A DNA stretch of 64,000 nucleotides from Streptomyces panaciradicis (GTDB lineage: Bacteria; Actinomycetota; Actinomycetes; Streptomycetales; Streptomycetaceae), in NCBI RefSeq assembly GCF_023516615.1, contig NZ_JAMGBF010000023.1, forward strand, positions 62,001 through 126,000. Reading direction: 5' to 3'. The position numbers and the translations under genes were made by a program. The notes beneath the pieces were generated by a model that saw nothing but the letters and a program-made list of their open reading frames with translations, ran no database searches and was not told the origin of the DNA. Every line of letters starts with the position of its first letter. Position 1 is the stretch's first letter. Positions 46,162 to 54,969 of the stretch are shown in pieces.

Positions 46162-47133
46162 ATGCCCGTCACGGTCGTACGCTTCAACCTCGTCGCGCCC
46201 GGCGCCACCCCCGCCGACCTGGGCGCCCGCTACCGGGCCGCCCTGGAGATGGCGGCGTACGCCGACCGGCACGGGATCACCACCGTGCAGACGGAGGAGC
46301 ACCACGGCGTCGCGAACAACTGGCTGCCGTCGCCGTTCGCCTTCGCGGCCGCCGTGTTCGGGGCGACCAGCCGGATCGCGGTGACCGTCTCGGCGGTGAT
46401 CGGCCCGCTGCACGACCCGCTCCGGATGGCCGAGGAGATGGCCGTACTGGACCTGCTGAGCGGCGGACGGCTGGTCACGGTCGCCGGGATCGGCTACCGG
46501 CCCGAGGAGTACGCGCTGTTCGACGTCGACTGGAAGCGCCGCGGAAAGCTCCAGGACGAACTGCTGGAGACGCTGCTGAAGGCGTGGACCGGCGAGGAGT
46601 TCGAGTACCGGGGCCGTACGGTACGGGTCACCCCGCGCCCCTTCACCGAGCCGCACCCCCTGCTGCTGGTCGGGGGCTCCTCCAAGGCCGCCGCCCGCCG
46701 GGCCGCCCGTCTGGGCCTGCCCTTCTTCCCCAGCGCCCACCTGCCCGAGCTGGAGGCGTACTACAAGGAACGGCTCGTGGAGTACGGCACCGAGGGCTGG
46801 ACCATGATGCCGACCGCCGAGACCCCGCTGCTGCACATCGCCGAGGACCCGGACCGGGCGTGGGGCACCTACGGCGAGCACTTCCTGCACGAGGCACGGA
46901 CGTACGCCTCCTGGCAGTCCGGGGACATCCGCTCGGCGGTGAAGTCGGCGGCGACGACGGTGGACGAGCTGCGCGCGGAGGGCGTGTACCGGATCCTGAC
47001 GCCGCAGGAGTGCCGGGAGCAGGGGTTCGACAACCTCGTCCTGCATCCCCTGGTGGGCGGGATGCCGCTGGAGGAGGGGTGGCGCAGCCTGCGGCTGTTC
47101 GCGGAGCGGGTGCTGCCGGGGCTGGAGGGCTGA
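46162..47133 (+). CDS. LLM class F420/FMN-dependent oxidoreductase
   Basis: 323 residues. Luciferase-like TIM barrel: RYRAALEMAAYADRHG, TTVQTEEHH, VTVSAVIGPLHDPLRMAEE and VAGIGYRPEEYALFDVDW. Cofactor may be FMN or F420, both used in Streptomyces. Stand-alone gene between ftsY (divergent) and glcP (convergent). Substrate unknown. Confidence 0.88.
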   Translation: MPVTVVRFNLVAPGATPADLGARYRAALEMAAYADRHGITTVQTEEHHGVANNWLPSPFAFAAAVFGATSRIAVTVSAVIGPLHDPLRMAEEMAVLDLLSGGRLVTVAGIGYRPEEYALFDVDWKRRGKLQDELLETLLKAWTGEEFEYRGRTVRVTPRPFTEPHPLLLVGGSSKAAARRAARLGLPFFPSAHLPELEAYYKERLVEYGTEGWTMMPTAETPLLHIAEDPDRAWGTYGEHFLHEARTYASWQSGDIRSAVKSAATTVDELRAEGVYRILTPQECREQGFDNLVLHPLVGGMPLEEGWRSLRLFAERVLPGLEG

Positions 47134-47187
47134 GGCGGGCGGCACCGTGTGAGCCCGGGCCGGGCGGCATCCGGTGGCCTCACGCAC

Positions 47188-47228
47188 CGCCGCCCCCGTC
47201 GGGACGGTGAGTCCGGACGGGGGCGGCG
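47188..47228. terminator. Bidirectional terminator between the LLM gene and glcP
   Basis: CGCCGCCCCCGTC pairs perfectly with GACGGGGGCGGCG around a 15-base loop. Confidence 0.8.
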
Positions 47229-47287
47229 ACGATACGAGGAGAGGGGCAGCGGGGATTGGGCCCTTCCCCCCGAGTGGGTGGGGGCGG

Positions 47288-48703
47288 TCAGCCCATCTCC
47301 TCCAGCGTCTTGCCCTTGGTCTCCTTGACGAACTTCAGCACGAAGGGGATGGAGAGGGCGGCGAAGACGGTGTAGATCACGTAGGTCGCGGACAGGTTCC
47401 AGTCGGACAGCGACGGGAAGCTCGCGGTGATGGCCCAGTTGGCGATCCACTGCGCGGAGGCGGCCACGCCCAGTGCGGCGGCGCGGATCTTGTTGGGGAA
47501 CATCTCGCCGAGCATGACCCAGACGACCACGCCCCAGGACAGGGCGAAGAAGAGGACGAAGACGTGGGCGGCGATCAGGGCCGTCCAGCCCTGCGCGGCG
47601 GGCAGCTTGCCGTCGACCAGGTCGAAGGAGAACGCCCAGGCCTCCAGCGCCAGTCCGATCACCATGCCGATGGAGCCGACGATGGCGAGCGGGCGGCGGC
47701 CGACGCGGTCCACGAAGATCATCGCGATGACGGTGCCGATGATGTTGATGATCGAGGTGGTGAAGGAGTAGAGGAACGAGTCCGTCGGGTCGACGCCGAC
47801 CGACTGCCACAGCGTGGAGGAGTAGTAGAACGCGACGTTGATGCCGACGAACTGCTGGAAGACCGACAGGCCGATGCCGATCCAGACGATCGGCTTGAAG
47901 AAGAAGCCGCCGCCGAGCAGGTCCTTGAAGGTGGACTTGTGCTCGCTCTTCATGGCGTGCTCGATCTCGGCGACCCGGGCGTGCAGGTCGATGTTCTCGC
48001 CCTCGACCTCGGCGAGGATCTCGCGGGCCTTCTCGCGCTTGCCGACGGAGATGAGGAAGCGGGGGGACTCGGGGATGGCCAGGGAGAGCAGGCCGTACAG
48101 GACGGCCGGGACGACCATGACGCCGAGCATGACCTGCCAGGCCTCGAGGCCCATCAGCTTGCCGCGCTGGTCGCCGTCGGCGGCGTTGAGCAGACCCCAG
48201 TTGACCAGCTGCGAGATGGCGATGCCGATGACGATCGCCGCCTGCTGGAAGGAGCCGAGCCGGCCGCGGTAGGCCGGCGGGGCGACCTCGGCGATGTAGG
48301 CGGGGCCGATGACCGAGGCCATGCCGATGGCGAAGCCGCCGACCACGCGCCACAGGGCGAAGTCCCACAGCGCGAACGGCAGCGCCGAGCCGACGGCGCT
48401 GACGGTGAACAGCACCGCGGCGATCTGCATGACCCGGATGCGGCCGATGCGGTCCGCTATCCGCCCGGCGGTCGCGGCACCGACCGCGCAGCCGATCAGG
48501 GCGATGGCGATGACCTGCGCGAGCGCCGCGGAGCCGATGTCGTAACGGTCCCGGATGGCCTCGACGGCGCCGTTGATCACGGAGCTGTCGTAGCCGAAGA
48601 GGAAACCGCCCATCGCGGCCGCCGCCGCGATGAAGATGACATGCCCGAGATGATCGGGATGAGCCGTCCCGGCTCCGGACTTCTGGGTCTGCGCTGTGGT
48701 CAC
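47288..48703 (-). CDS. glcP: Glucose permease (MFS, sugar porter family)
   Basis: 471 residues, 12 membrane helices. Sugar porter signatures: FGYDSSVINGA in helix 1, GRIADRIGR in loop 2-3, PESPRFL before the central loop, QQFVGINVAFYY in helix 7, DRVGRRPL and the C-terminal KETKGKTLEEMG. In S. coelicolor glcP is the main glucose uptake system and is glucose-induced. GTG 48703 has GAGGAG about 9 bases upstream. Its promoter carries two operator-like dyads. Confidence 0.95.
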   Translation of the reverse strand: MTTAQTQKSGAGTAHPDHLGHVIFIAAAAAMGGFLFGYDSSVINGAVEAIRDRYDIGSAALAQVIAIALIGCAVGAATAGRIADRIGRIRVMQIAAVLFTVSAVGSALPFALWDFALWRVVGGFAIGMASVIGPAYIAEVAPPAYRGRLGSFQQAAIVIGIAISQLVNWGLLNAADGDQRGKLMGLEAWQVMLGVMVVPAVLYGLLSLAIPESPRFLISVGKREKAREILAEVEGENIDLHARVAEIEHAMKSEHKSTFKDLLGGGFFFKPIVWIGIGLSVFQQFVGINVAFYYSSTLWQSVGVDPTDSFLYSFTTSIINIIGTVIAMIFVDRVGRRPLAIVGSIGMVIGLALEAWAFSFDLVDGKLPAAQGWTALIAAHVFVLFFALSWGVVVWVMLGEMFPNKIRAAALGVAASAQWIANWAITASFPSLSDWNLSATYVIYTVFAALSIPFVLKFVKETKGKTLEEMG

Positions 48704-48791
48704 GCGTTCAACTCCTCGGGCCACCGGCAACGCTGCCGGGTGGGGGACCCTTCCAGGTTGGTGCTACCTGAAGGTAAAAACGACATTGCCG

Positions 48792-48819
48792 AGACTATGC
48801 CTTCAAGTTTCGAAGTCAA
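48792..48819 (-). promoter_or_regulatory. glcP promoter with dyad in the spacer
   Basis: On the minus strand TTGACT (48819-48814) and TAGTCT (48797-48792) are 16 bases apart. The dyad TTCAAGTTTCGAAG (48802-48815) fills the spacer, so a bound regulator would block RNA polymerase. Leader of about 80 bases. Confidence 0.6.
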
Positions 48820-48878
48820 GAGGGCCCACGTGTGAGTTTTTAGCGCAGGGGTAACGGGTAAGTGTTCAAGTATTGAAG
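48802..48878. promoter_or_regulatory. Twin operator-like dyads upstream of glcP
   Basis: TTCAAGTTTCGAAG (48802-48815) and TTCAAGTATTGAAG (48865-48878) are 12/14 identical, each with TTCAA/TTGAA-type half-sites, spaced 63 bases (six helical turns). On the minus strand the second copy resembles the motif I recall for the ROK-family regulator Rok7B7, reported to affect glcP; that recall is uncertain. Confidence 0.55.
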
Positions 48879-48898
48879 AGATGTGGTGGGGGCTGTGC

Positions 48899-51800
48899 TC
48901 AGCGCAGACGCTGGCTGATGACCTTCGACACACCGTCGCCCTGCATCGAGACGCCGTACAGCGCGTCGGCGACCTCCATCGTGCGCTTCTGGTGGGTGAT
49001 CACGATGAGCTGGGACGCCTCCTGCAGCTCCTGCATGATCCGGATCAGCCGCTGCAGGTTGGTGTCGTCGAGCGCCGCCTCGACCTCGTCCATCACGTAG
49101 AACGGGCTCGGCCGGGCCTTGAAGATCGACACCAGCAACGCTACGGCGGTGAGCGAGCGCTCGCCACCGGACAGCAGGCTCAGCCGCTTGACCTTCTTGC
49201 CCGGCGGACGCGCCTCCACGTCGACGCCCGTGGTGAGCATGTTGTCCGGGTCGGTCAGGATGAGCCGGCCCTCGCCACCGGGGAAGAGCCGGCTGAAGAC
49301 GCCCTCGAACTCCCGGGCGGTGTCCCGGTAGGCCTCGGTGAAGACCTGCTCGACGCGCTCGTCGACCTCCTTGACCACCTGCAGCAGGTCGGCGCGGGTC
49401 TTCTTCAGGTCCTCCAGCTGCTCGCTGAGGAACTTGTGGCGCTCCTCCAGCGCGGCGAACTCCTCCAGGGCGAGCGGATTGACCTTGCCGAGCTGCTGGT
49501 AGGCGCGCTCGGCCGCCTTGAGCCGCCGCTCCTGCTCGGCCCGGTGGAAGGGCTTCGGCCGGTTGCGCGGGTGCTCGGGGTCCTCGGGCAGTTCCTCGCC
49601 CTCGGCGGGCGGCGAGGGCGGTACGAGCTGGTGGGGGCCGTACTCCGAGACGAGCCCGGCCGGCTCCACGCCCAGCTCCTCCAGCGCCTTGGTCTCCAGC
49701 TGCTCGATCCGCATCCGCTTCTCGGCGCCGAGGACCTCGCCGCGGTGCACGGAGTCGGTGAGCTTGTCCAGCTCGGCCTTGAGGTCGCGGCCGGCGGTGC
49801 GGGCGGCGGCCAGCTCCTGTTCCCGGCGGGCCTTGGCGGCCTCGGCGGCCGCGCGCTCCTCCTCGGCGCGGCGCAGGGACACCTCGACGTGCGCGAGGAG
49901 CTGGCGCGTGCCGGAGGCGACGGCCTCGGCGACGGCCGCCTCGTGCCGCAGCCGGGCCCGCCGCTGCTCGGCACGCGCGCGTGCGTCGCGCTCCGCGCGG
50001 GCGGCCCGGTCGAGGGAGTCGGCCCGTCCGGCCAGGCCCTTCACCCGCTCTTCGTGCGTACGGACCTGGAGGCGGGCCTCCATCTCGGTCTGGCGGGCGT
50101 TGGCGCCGTCGGCGGCGAGACGGTCGCGGACGGAGGTGTCGGGCTCCTCCTCGACCGGCATCTCCTCGGCGACGGCGAGGCGCTCGGCGAGTTCCTCGAC
50201 CTCCTGGAGGGCCTTGTCGAGGGCCTCCTGGGCGCGGGCCGCCGCCGCGACGGAGCGTTCGGCCTCCCCCGCGGCTCCCCTGGCCTGCCCGGCGAGGCGG
50301 CCGAGCTGCTGGGCCACGGCCGACTTCTCCCGGTCGGCGGCACGGCGGCGCTCGCCGAGTTCCTCGACGAGGGTGGTGCACGCCCCGCGGCGCTCCTGTG
50401 CCGCGTGCTGGGCCTCGGTCAGCTCCTCGCAGCGGACGGCCAGCTCTTCGAGTTCGGCGGCGGCCTCGTCGACGGACGCCTGTACTTCGAGCAGGCTCGG
50501 GGCGCCCGCGGAGCCGCCGTGGGCGAAGTGGGCGCCGAGGAGGTCGCCTTCGGCGGTGACGGCGGTGAGGTGGGGGTGGGCGTAGACGAGGTCCTGGGCG
50601 TCTTCGAGGGTGGCGACGATCACGATGCCGTGAAGGAGGCGGCGGACGGCGGGCAGGAGGTCGGAGGGTGCGCGGACCAGATCTGCGGCATGCGTGTGTG
50701 TGGCGTCCTCGGGTCCGTCGTGGCTGGTCGCGCAGTTCCCCGCGCCCCTTGGGGGCGCGTCTTCGCCGGCCCCTGCCAAGAGGAATGCCGCCCGTCCGCC
50801 GTCCTGTTTGCGCAGCAGGCGGATCGCGTCCGCCGCCGCCGCGGGGGAGGTGACCGCCAGGGCGTCCGCCGCGGCGCCGAACGCCGCCGCCAGTGCCACC
50901 TCGTACCCCGGTGTGACCGTCAGCAGCTCCGCCGCGGGGCCCAGCAGGCCGGAGAGACGGTCCTTCGCTCCCAGCAGCGCGCCCGTGCCGTCCTTGCGGC
51001 GCAGGCCCATCGCGAGCGCCTCGTGGCGGGCCTGGGTCGCCGCGCGCTTGCGTTCCGCCGCCGTGGCCGCCTCGCGGGCGGCGCTCAGCTGGGCCTCCGC
51101 CTCGGCCAGCGCGGCCTTCGCCGCCTCGTGCCGCTCGGCCAGTTCCGTGTCGCCGGCGTCGAGTTCGTCGACCTCGGCCTTGAGGGCCTCGTACTCCTCC
51201 TGCGCGGCGACGGCCCGCTCCTGGGCCTCGTCCCTCGCCGCGGCCAGGCGGTCGATCTCGGCCTGGGCGGAGGCGGCGCGCGACCGGGCCGCGTTGACCT
51301 GGCCGCCGAGCCGGGCGAGGCCCTCGCGGCGGTCGGCGATGGCGCGGGCGACGTCCTTCAGGCGCCGTTCCTCCTGCGCGAGTTCGCGCTCCAGGTCGGC
51401 GCGGTGCGCGACCGTGTCCTCCAGGGCGCGCTCGGCCGCCTCCAGGGCGGCCTCCAGCTCGGCCTCCTGCTCCCGGATGCGGGCCGCCTCGCGTTCCATG
51501 TCCTCGGGGTCGCGTCCGCGCCGCTCCTCCGGCGGCGCCGAGGTCGCGCTCTTCACGCGCGCGTCGGCCAGCGAGATCGTGCCGCGGACGCGTTCGGCGA
51601 GCTGGGAGAGTTCGTACCAGGTCTGCTGGGCCCGCTGCAGGCGGGGGGTGAGCTGCCGTACCTCGTCCTCCAGCAGCCCCTCGCGCTGGAGGGCCTTCCT
51701 GAGCTCCTGCTCGGCGGCCTCCTTGCGTTCCTTCAGCGCGGCCTCGTCCGCGACCTCGGTCTGCAGCGCCTGGCGCAGTCGTACGAGATCGTCGGCGAGC

Positions 51801-52486
51801 AGGCGCAGCCGGGCGTCGCGGAGGTCGGCCTGGATGACGGCGGCCCGGCGGGCTACGGCGGCCTGGCGGCCCAGGGGCTTGAGCTGGCGGCGGAGTTCGT
51901 CGGTCAGGTCCTGCACGCGCGCGAGGTTGGCCTGCATCGCGTCCAGCTTGCGCAGGGCCTTCTCCTTGCGCTTGCGGTGCTTGAGGACGCCGGCCGCCTC
52001 CTCGATGAAGGCGCGGCGGCCCATCGGGTCGGCGTGCAGGACGGAGTCGAGCTGGCCCTGGCCGACGATGACGTGCATCTCGCGGCCGATGCCGGAGTCG
52101 GAGAGCAGTTCCTGGATGTCCAGCAGGCGGCAGGTGTCGCCGTTGATCTGGTACTCGCTGCCGCCGTTGCGGAACATGATCCGCGTGATGGTGACCTCGG
52201 CGTACTCGATGGGCAGGGCGCCGTCGGAGTTGTCGATGGTCAGGGACACCTCGGCGCGGCCCAGCGGCGGGCGGCCGGTGGTGCCGGCGAAGATGACGTC
52301 CTCCATCTTGCCGCCGCGCAGCGACTTGGCGCCCTGCTCGCCCATCACCCAGCTGAGGGCGTCGACCACGTTGGACTTGCCCGAGCCGTTCGGACCCACG
52401 ACACATGTGATGCCCGGCTCGAACCGGAGCGTGGTCGCCGAGGCGAACGACTTGAACCCTCGGAGGGTCAGGGCCTTGAGGTGCAC
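48899..52486 (-). CDS. smc: Chromosome condensation ATPase SMC
   Basis: 1195 residues. The N-terminal head has GPNGSGKSNVVDALSWVMGEQ. Long coiled coils surround a hinge at about 500-690, and the C-terminal head has LSGGERSLTAVALL and FYVMDEVEAALDD. It compacts and aligns chromosomes, with ScpA/B, and matters in sporulation septation. Inside the hinge, residues about 576-600 (DAPPRGAGNCATSHDGPEDA) are encoded by a Streptomyces dispersed palindromic repeat. GTG 52486 (VHLKALTLRGFKSF) is preferred. Confidence 0.96.
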   Translation of the reverse strand: MHLKALTLRGFKSFASATTLRFEPGITCVVGPNGSGKSNVVDALSWVMGEQGAKSLRGGKMEDVIFAGTTGRPPLGRAEVSLTIDNSDGALPIEYAEVTITRIMFRNGGSEYQINGDTCRLLDIQELLSDSGIGREMHVIVGQGQLDSVLHADPMGRRAFIEEAAGVLKHRKRKEKALRKLDAMQANLARVQDLTDELRRQLKPLGRQAAVARRAAVIQADLRDARLRLLADDLVRLRQALQTEVADEAALKERKEAAEQELRKALQREGLLEDEVRQLTPRLQRAQQTWYELSQLAERVRGTISLADARVKSATSAPPEERRGRDPEDMEREAARIREQEAELEAALEAAERALEDTVAHRADLERELAQEERRLKDVARAIADRREGLARLGGQVNAARSRAASAQAEIDRLAAARDEAQERAVAAQEEYEALKAEVDELDAGDTELAERHEAAKAALAEAEAQLSAAREAATAAERKRAATQARHEALAMGLRRKDGTGALLGAKDRLSGLLGPAAELLTVTPGYEVALAAAFGAAADALAVTSPAAAADAIRLLRKQDGGRAAFLLAGAGEDAPPRGAGNCATSHDGPEDATHTHAADLVRAPSDLLPAVRRLLHGIVIVATLEDAQDLVYAHPHLTAVTAEGDLLGAHFAHGGSAGAPSLLEVQASVDEAAAELEELAVRCEELTEAQHAAQERRGACTTLVEELGERRRAADREKSAVAQQLGRLAGQARGAAGEAERSVAAAARAQEALDKALQEVEELAERLAVAEEMPVEEEPDTSVRDRLAADGANARQTEMEARLQVRTHEERVKGLAGRADSLDRAARAERDARARAEQRRARLRHEAAVAEAVASGTRQLLAHVEVSLRRAEEERAAAEAAKARREQELAAARTAGRDLKAELDKLTDSVHRGEVLGAEKRMRIEQLETKALEELGVEPAGLVSEYGPHQLVPPSPPAEGEELPEDPEHPRNRPKPFHRAEQERRLKAAERAYQQLGKVNPLALEEFAALEERHKFLSEQLEDLKKTRADLLQVVKEVDERVEQVFTEAYRDTAREFEGVFSRLFPGGEGRLILTDPDNMLTTGVDVEARPPGKKVKRLSLLSGGERSLTAVALLVSIFKARPSPFYVMDEVEAALDDTNLQRLIRIMQELQEASQLIVITHQKRTMEVADALYGVSMQGDGVSKVISQRLR
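50715..50758. repeat. Streptomyces REP-like palindromic element inside smc
   Basis: The sequence from CCGTCGTGGCTGGTCGCGCA through GTTCCCCGCGCCCC to a GGGGGCGCG arm matches a short dispersed element that I recognise from the intergenic regions of many Streptomyces genomes. Here it lies in frame within the Smc hinge, with no stop codon. Confidence 0.75.
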
Positions 52487-52601
52487 GCCGCCGGACTCTA
52501 CCTTCCGCCCGTGTCTCACTCCATGAACCCGCGGTTTCACCCTTGAACGTGCAGGGCACACCAAACGTTAAAGAGAGTGAAAGGGTGCGGGGGAAAGAAA
52601 G

Positions 52602-52623
52602 AAGGGACGCCGAAGCGTCCCTT
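52602..52623 (-). terminator. Intrinsic terminator of the small coiled-coil gene
   Basis: AAGGGACGC-TTCG-GCGTCCCTT on the minus strand is a perfect 9-base stem with a UUCG loop, followed by the T-rich CTTTCTTTCC. It is one of the few textbook intrinsic terminators in this window. Confidence 0.85.
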
Positions 52624-52687
52624 GCACATCTGACTCAGCGGTTGAGACGGGCGGCCCAACCCCTGCTGTCATGGTGTGATGCAGTGA

Positions 52688-52891
52688 TCAGGTGAGCGCA
52701 GGCTCCGCCTGGTGTGCGTCGATGCTCTCCATGATCCTGTCGTGAGAAGCGGCAGCCGTCAGGGCGTCGTTCTCGGCCTGGATACGTACGAGCTCGGATT
52801 CCAGGTCCTGGACGCGCTGCTGGAGCCGTCGCATCTCGGCGAGGAGTCGAGGGTCGGAGCCGCCGACGTAACCGAGAAGCGCCTTTGCCAT
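52688..52891 (-). CDS. Small conserved coiled-coil protein
   Basis: 67 residues: MAKALLGYVGGSDPRLLAEM followed by a heptad-rich helix (RRLQQRVQDLESELVRIQAE). The family is widespread in Streptomyces, of unknown role. GGAGGA about 8 bases upstream supports ATG 52891, and an intrinsic terminator follows. It may act as a dimerising adaptor; its place beside smc is suggestive but not evidence. Confidence 0.85.
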   Translation of the reverse strand: MAKALLGYVGGSDPRLLAEMRRLQQRVQDLESELVRIQAENDALTAAASHDRIMESIDAHQAEPALT

Positions 52892-53273
52892 GATGGATGG
52901 TCCTCCACACTGAGTGACCGACCGAAGCGGTGTGGGTCGTGAGGGATTCGCACCCGCGGTGCTTGACACTGTTGAGTTCGTGCTGCTGTTCATCCATGCC
53001 AAACAGCGAAGGTGCGCGGGGTGCTTTCAGCGTCTCACCAAAAAGTTTGACGGTCAACACGATCACGCCCCGTATTGGCGGGCATCCGGGGGCACGCGGC
53101 CTGGAACGGCGGCGATGCGACTCCCGCGGGCCCGTGGGGGCGTGACGATCATCCTTGCGTGCGGAGCCTGCCAGAACAAGTCTCTTCTTGGCAACCACCA
53201 GGCAATTTCTGCTCGGGGCGGGCGCCGGAGGGGGCCTCCACCGCTTCCGCGCGGCCACCTCGGTGCCGACGGG
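52892..53273. other. 382-base gap between the small coiled-coil gene and acyP
   Basis: No gene seen. A minus-strand TTGACC followed by a T-run (near 53044-53061) is present, but no proper -10 lies at 16-18 bases. The small gene's promoter is expected here. Confidence 0.5.
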
Positions 53274-53555
53274 TCAGCGGATGGCGAAGCCGTCGTAGCC
53301 CCCGCGGGGTGTGTCCCAGATCTCGGTGACGCCTTCCACGCGGCCGGGCGTGTCGTCACCCTGGAGCCACTCCAGGAGTCCTTCGCACCGCTCCCGCGCA
53401 CCCTCCGCGACCACCTGGACCCGTCCGTCGCCCAAATTGAGAGCAAAACCACTCAGGCCACCGAGCTCAAGGGCCTTGGCCCGTGTGAACCAGCGGAAAC
53501 CCACACCTTGGACCCGTCCGCGCACCCAGGCGACCAGTCGCACATCCTCGCTCAT
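53274..53555 (-). CDS. acyP: Acylphosphatase
   Basis: 93 residues, standard length. [16 protein letters not shown] holds the phosphate-binding loop with catalytic Arg, and [16 protein letters not shown] the catalytic Asn. It hydrolyses acyl phosphates such as carbamoyl phosphate or 1,3-bisphosphoglycerate. It lies between smc and mutM, the usual actinobacterial neighbourhood. Confidence 0.95.
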   Translation of the reverse strand: MSEDVRLVAWVRGRVQGVGFRWFTRAKALELGGLSGFALNLGDGRVQVVAEGARERCEGLLEWLQGDDTPGRVEGVTEIWDTPRGGYDGFAIR

Positions 53556-53634
53556 GGGTGCAACCTAACCGGCCAATGTCCCTCCGGACACTTCCTCCCC
53601 TGGCGCCATGCGGTACCGTCCCCTGCCAAGCAAT

Positions 53635-53666
53635 CTCACACGAAACTCACTCGAAGGTGTGAGTTT
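53635..53666. promoter_or_regulatory. Overlapping inverted repeats upstream of the CAP-domain gene
   Basis: AAACTCAC/GTGAGTTT (53643-53650 and 53659-53666) and CTCACAC/GTGTGAG (53635-53641 and 53657-53663) overlap, a possible regulator site about 60 bases before the start codon. Confidence 0.4.
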
Positions 53667-53723
53667 TGTGATCATGGTTGACCGGGGGGACGTGTCGACC
53701 GCCAGGACGAGGAAGGCCAGGAC

Positions 53724-54929
53724 ATGGGACGCCACCGACGCTCCGCCGCCGGCCGCGCCGCCACGGGCCGCGCCACGACAGTCACGGGAACGGACGGTTC
53801 GTACGCGAGCGGCTTCGACCCCCAGCAGTACTCGTACAGCTACGACCCGCCCGAGCCGTTCGGTCACGACGTGCCGTTCGGCCAGGACGCGCCCTTCGGC
53901 CACGACGCGGCGTTCGGTCACGAGGCGCCTTACGGTCACGACGCGCGGGAGTCGTTCGCGGAGGGCTCCACGCCCGCCATGGGCACCGCGCCGTACCTGA
54001 ACACCGAGGAGTACGCCGAGACCTCGGCGCGCAGCGCGGCCTACCTGTTCGCCACGGAGGACGACTACCGCACGGTCTTCCCCGAGCACGGGCCGGGCTC
54101 CGGCAAGGACGCCCGCCGGGGCGGAGCGCGCCGGCGCAAGAAGCGTGCCGCGACGCCGGTGAAGACCGGGTTGCTCGGCGTCTCGGCAGCCGTCGCCATC
54201 GGCACGGTCGCGGTGGCCACGGGCGCGATGCCCGGGCTCGACAACTACAAGCTGGGCGGCGGCACCGGCGGCGACAAGGTGCAGGCCGCGAGCTCGCCGA
54301 CCAACTCGGCCAGCGAGCAGGGCGGTGCCTCGGGCGACGCCGGCAGCCGTGAGGAGGGGTCCTCCACCAGTCGCGGCGCCGGCCGTGCGGCCTCCCCCGC
54401 GCCGAGCGTGTCCGCCTCCACGTCCGCGCCCACCCAGGCGCCGACGAAGAAGCCGAAGGCCACCCCGAGCAAGAAGCCGAAGGCGACCACGCCGCCGAAG
54501 AAGGAGAAGACCTCCGCGCCGGCCGCCTCCGCGGCGGTGACGGTGTCCACGCAGGCCGCCGCCGAGGCGGAGGTGCTGCGCCTGGTCAACGTCGAGCGGA
54601 ACAAGGTCGGGTGCAGCCCGGTCGCCGCCAACAGCGCGCTCACGGACCTCGCGGAGAACTTCTCCGACGCCATGGCCGCCCAGGACTTCTTCGACCACAC
54701 CGACCCCAGCGGCGCCACGCCGTGGGACCGGGCGGCGAAGGCCGGCATATCCAACCTGGGCGGGGAGAACATAGCCCGCGGCCAGGCGGACGCGGCGGCC
54801 GTGATGGACGCCTGGATGAACAGCCCCGGCCACCGCGCCAACATCCTGAACTGCGACTTCAAGACCCTGGGAGTCGGCGTCCACTTCGGCACCGGCGGCC
54901 CTTGGTGGACGCAGGACTTCGGCTACTGA
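53724..54929 (+). CDS. Membrane-anchored CAP/SCP-domain protein with N-terminal FGHD repeats
   Basis: 401 residues. A cytoplasmic tail (1-~140) with five 6-residue repeats PFGHDV-type (about 45-74) ends in a basic block (ARRGGARRRKKRAA). One membrane helix (TGLLGVSAAVAIGTVAVATG, about 153-172) is followed by a Ser/Lys/Pro-rich linker (190-272) and a CAP domain (275-401) with FFDHTDPSG, GENIARG and WMNSPGHRANIL. Bacterial CAP proteins often bind lipid or cell wall. AGGAAGG precedes the ATG. Confidence 0.88.
   Translation: MGRHRRSAAGRAATGRATTVTGTDGSYASGFDPQQYSYSYDPPEPFGHDVPFGQDAPFGHDAAFGHEAPYGHDARESFAEGSTPAMGTAPYLNTEEYAETSARSAAYLFATEDDYRTVFPEHGPGSGKDARRGGARRRKKRAATPVKTGLLGVSAAVAIGTVAVATGAMPGLDNYKLGGGTGGDKVQAASSPTNSASEQGGASGDAGSREEGSSTSRGAGRAASPAPSVSASTSAPTQAPTKKPKATPSKKPKATTPPKKEKTSAPAASAAVTVSTQAAAEAEVLRLVNVERNKVGCSPVAANSALTDLAENFSDAMAAQDFFDHTDPSGATPWDRAAKAGISNLGGENIARGQADAAAVMDAWMNSPGHRANILNCDFKTLGVGVHFGTGGPWWTQDFGY
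53856..53945 (+). repeat. Five in-frame 18-base tandem repeats
   Basis: Units of the type CCGTTCGGTCACGACGTG at 53856, 53874, 53892, 53910 and 53928 encode (P/A)(F/Y)G(H/Q)(D/E)x. They code for part of the cytoplasmic tail of the CAP-domain protein. Confidence 0.9.
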
Positions 54930-54969
54930 GCCGACCGCGGTTCAGACGGCTCGGTAGTGCGAGGACGCC

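Noticed and set aside
44536..47187. 883-codon minus-strand frame spanning ftsY and the LLM oxidoreductase gene
   Set aside because: Arg/Gly/Ala-rich shadow reading; both real genes have clear family motifs in other frames.
48881..52546. A 1221-codon open frame antisense to smc
   Set aside because: Long antisense frames are normal in very GC-rich DNA; it has repetitive Gly/Leu/Val/Arg composition, no recognisable domain, and smc on the other strand is certain.
53020..53070. TTGACC plus T-run as promoter of the small coiled-coil gene
   Set aside because: No TAnnnT at proper spacing.
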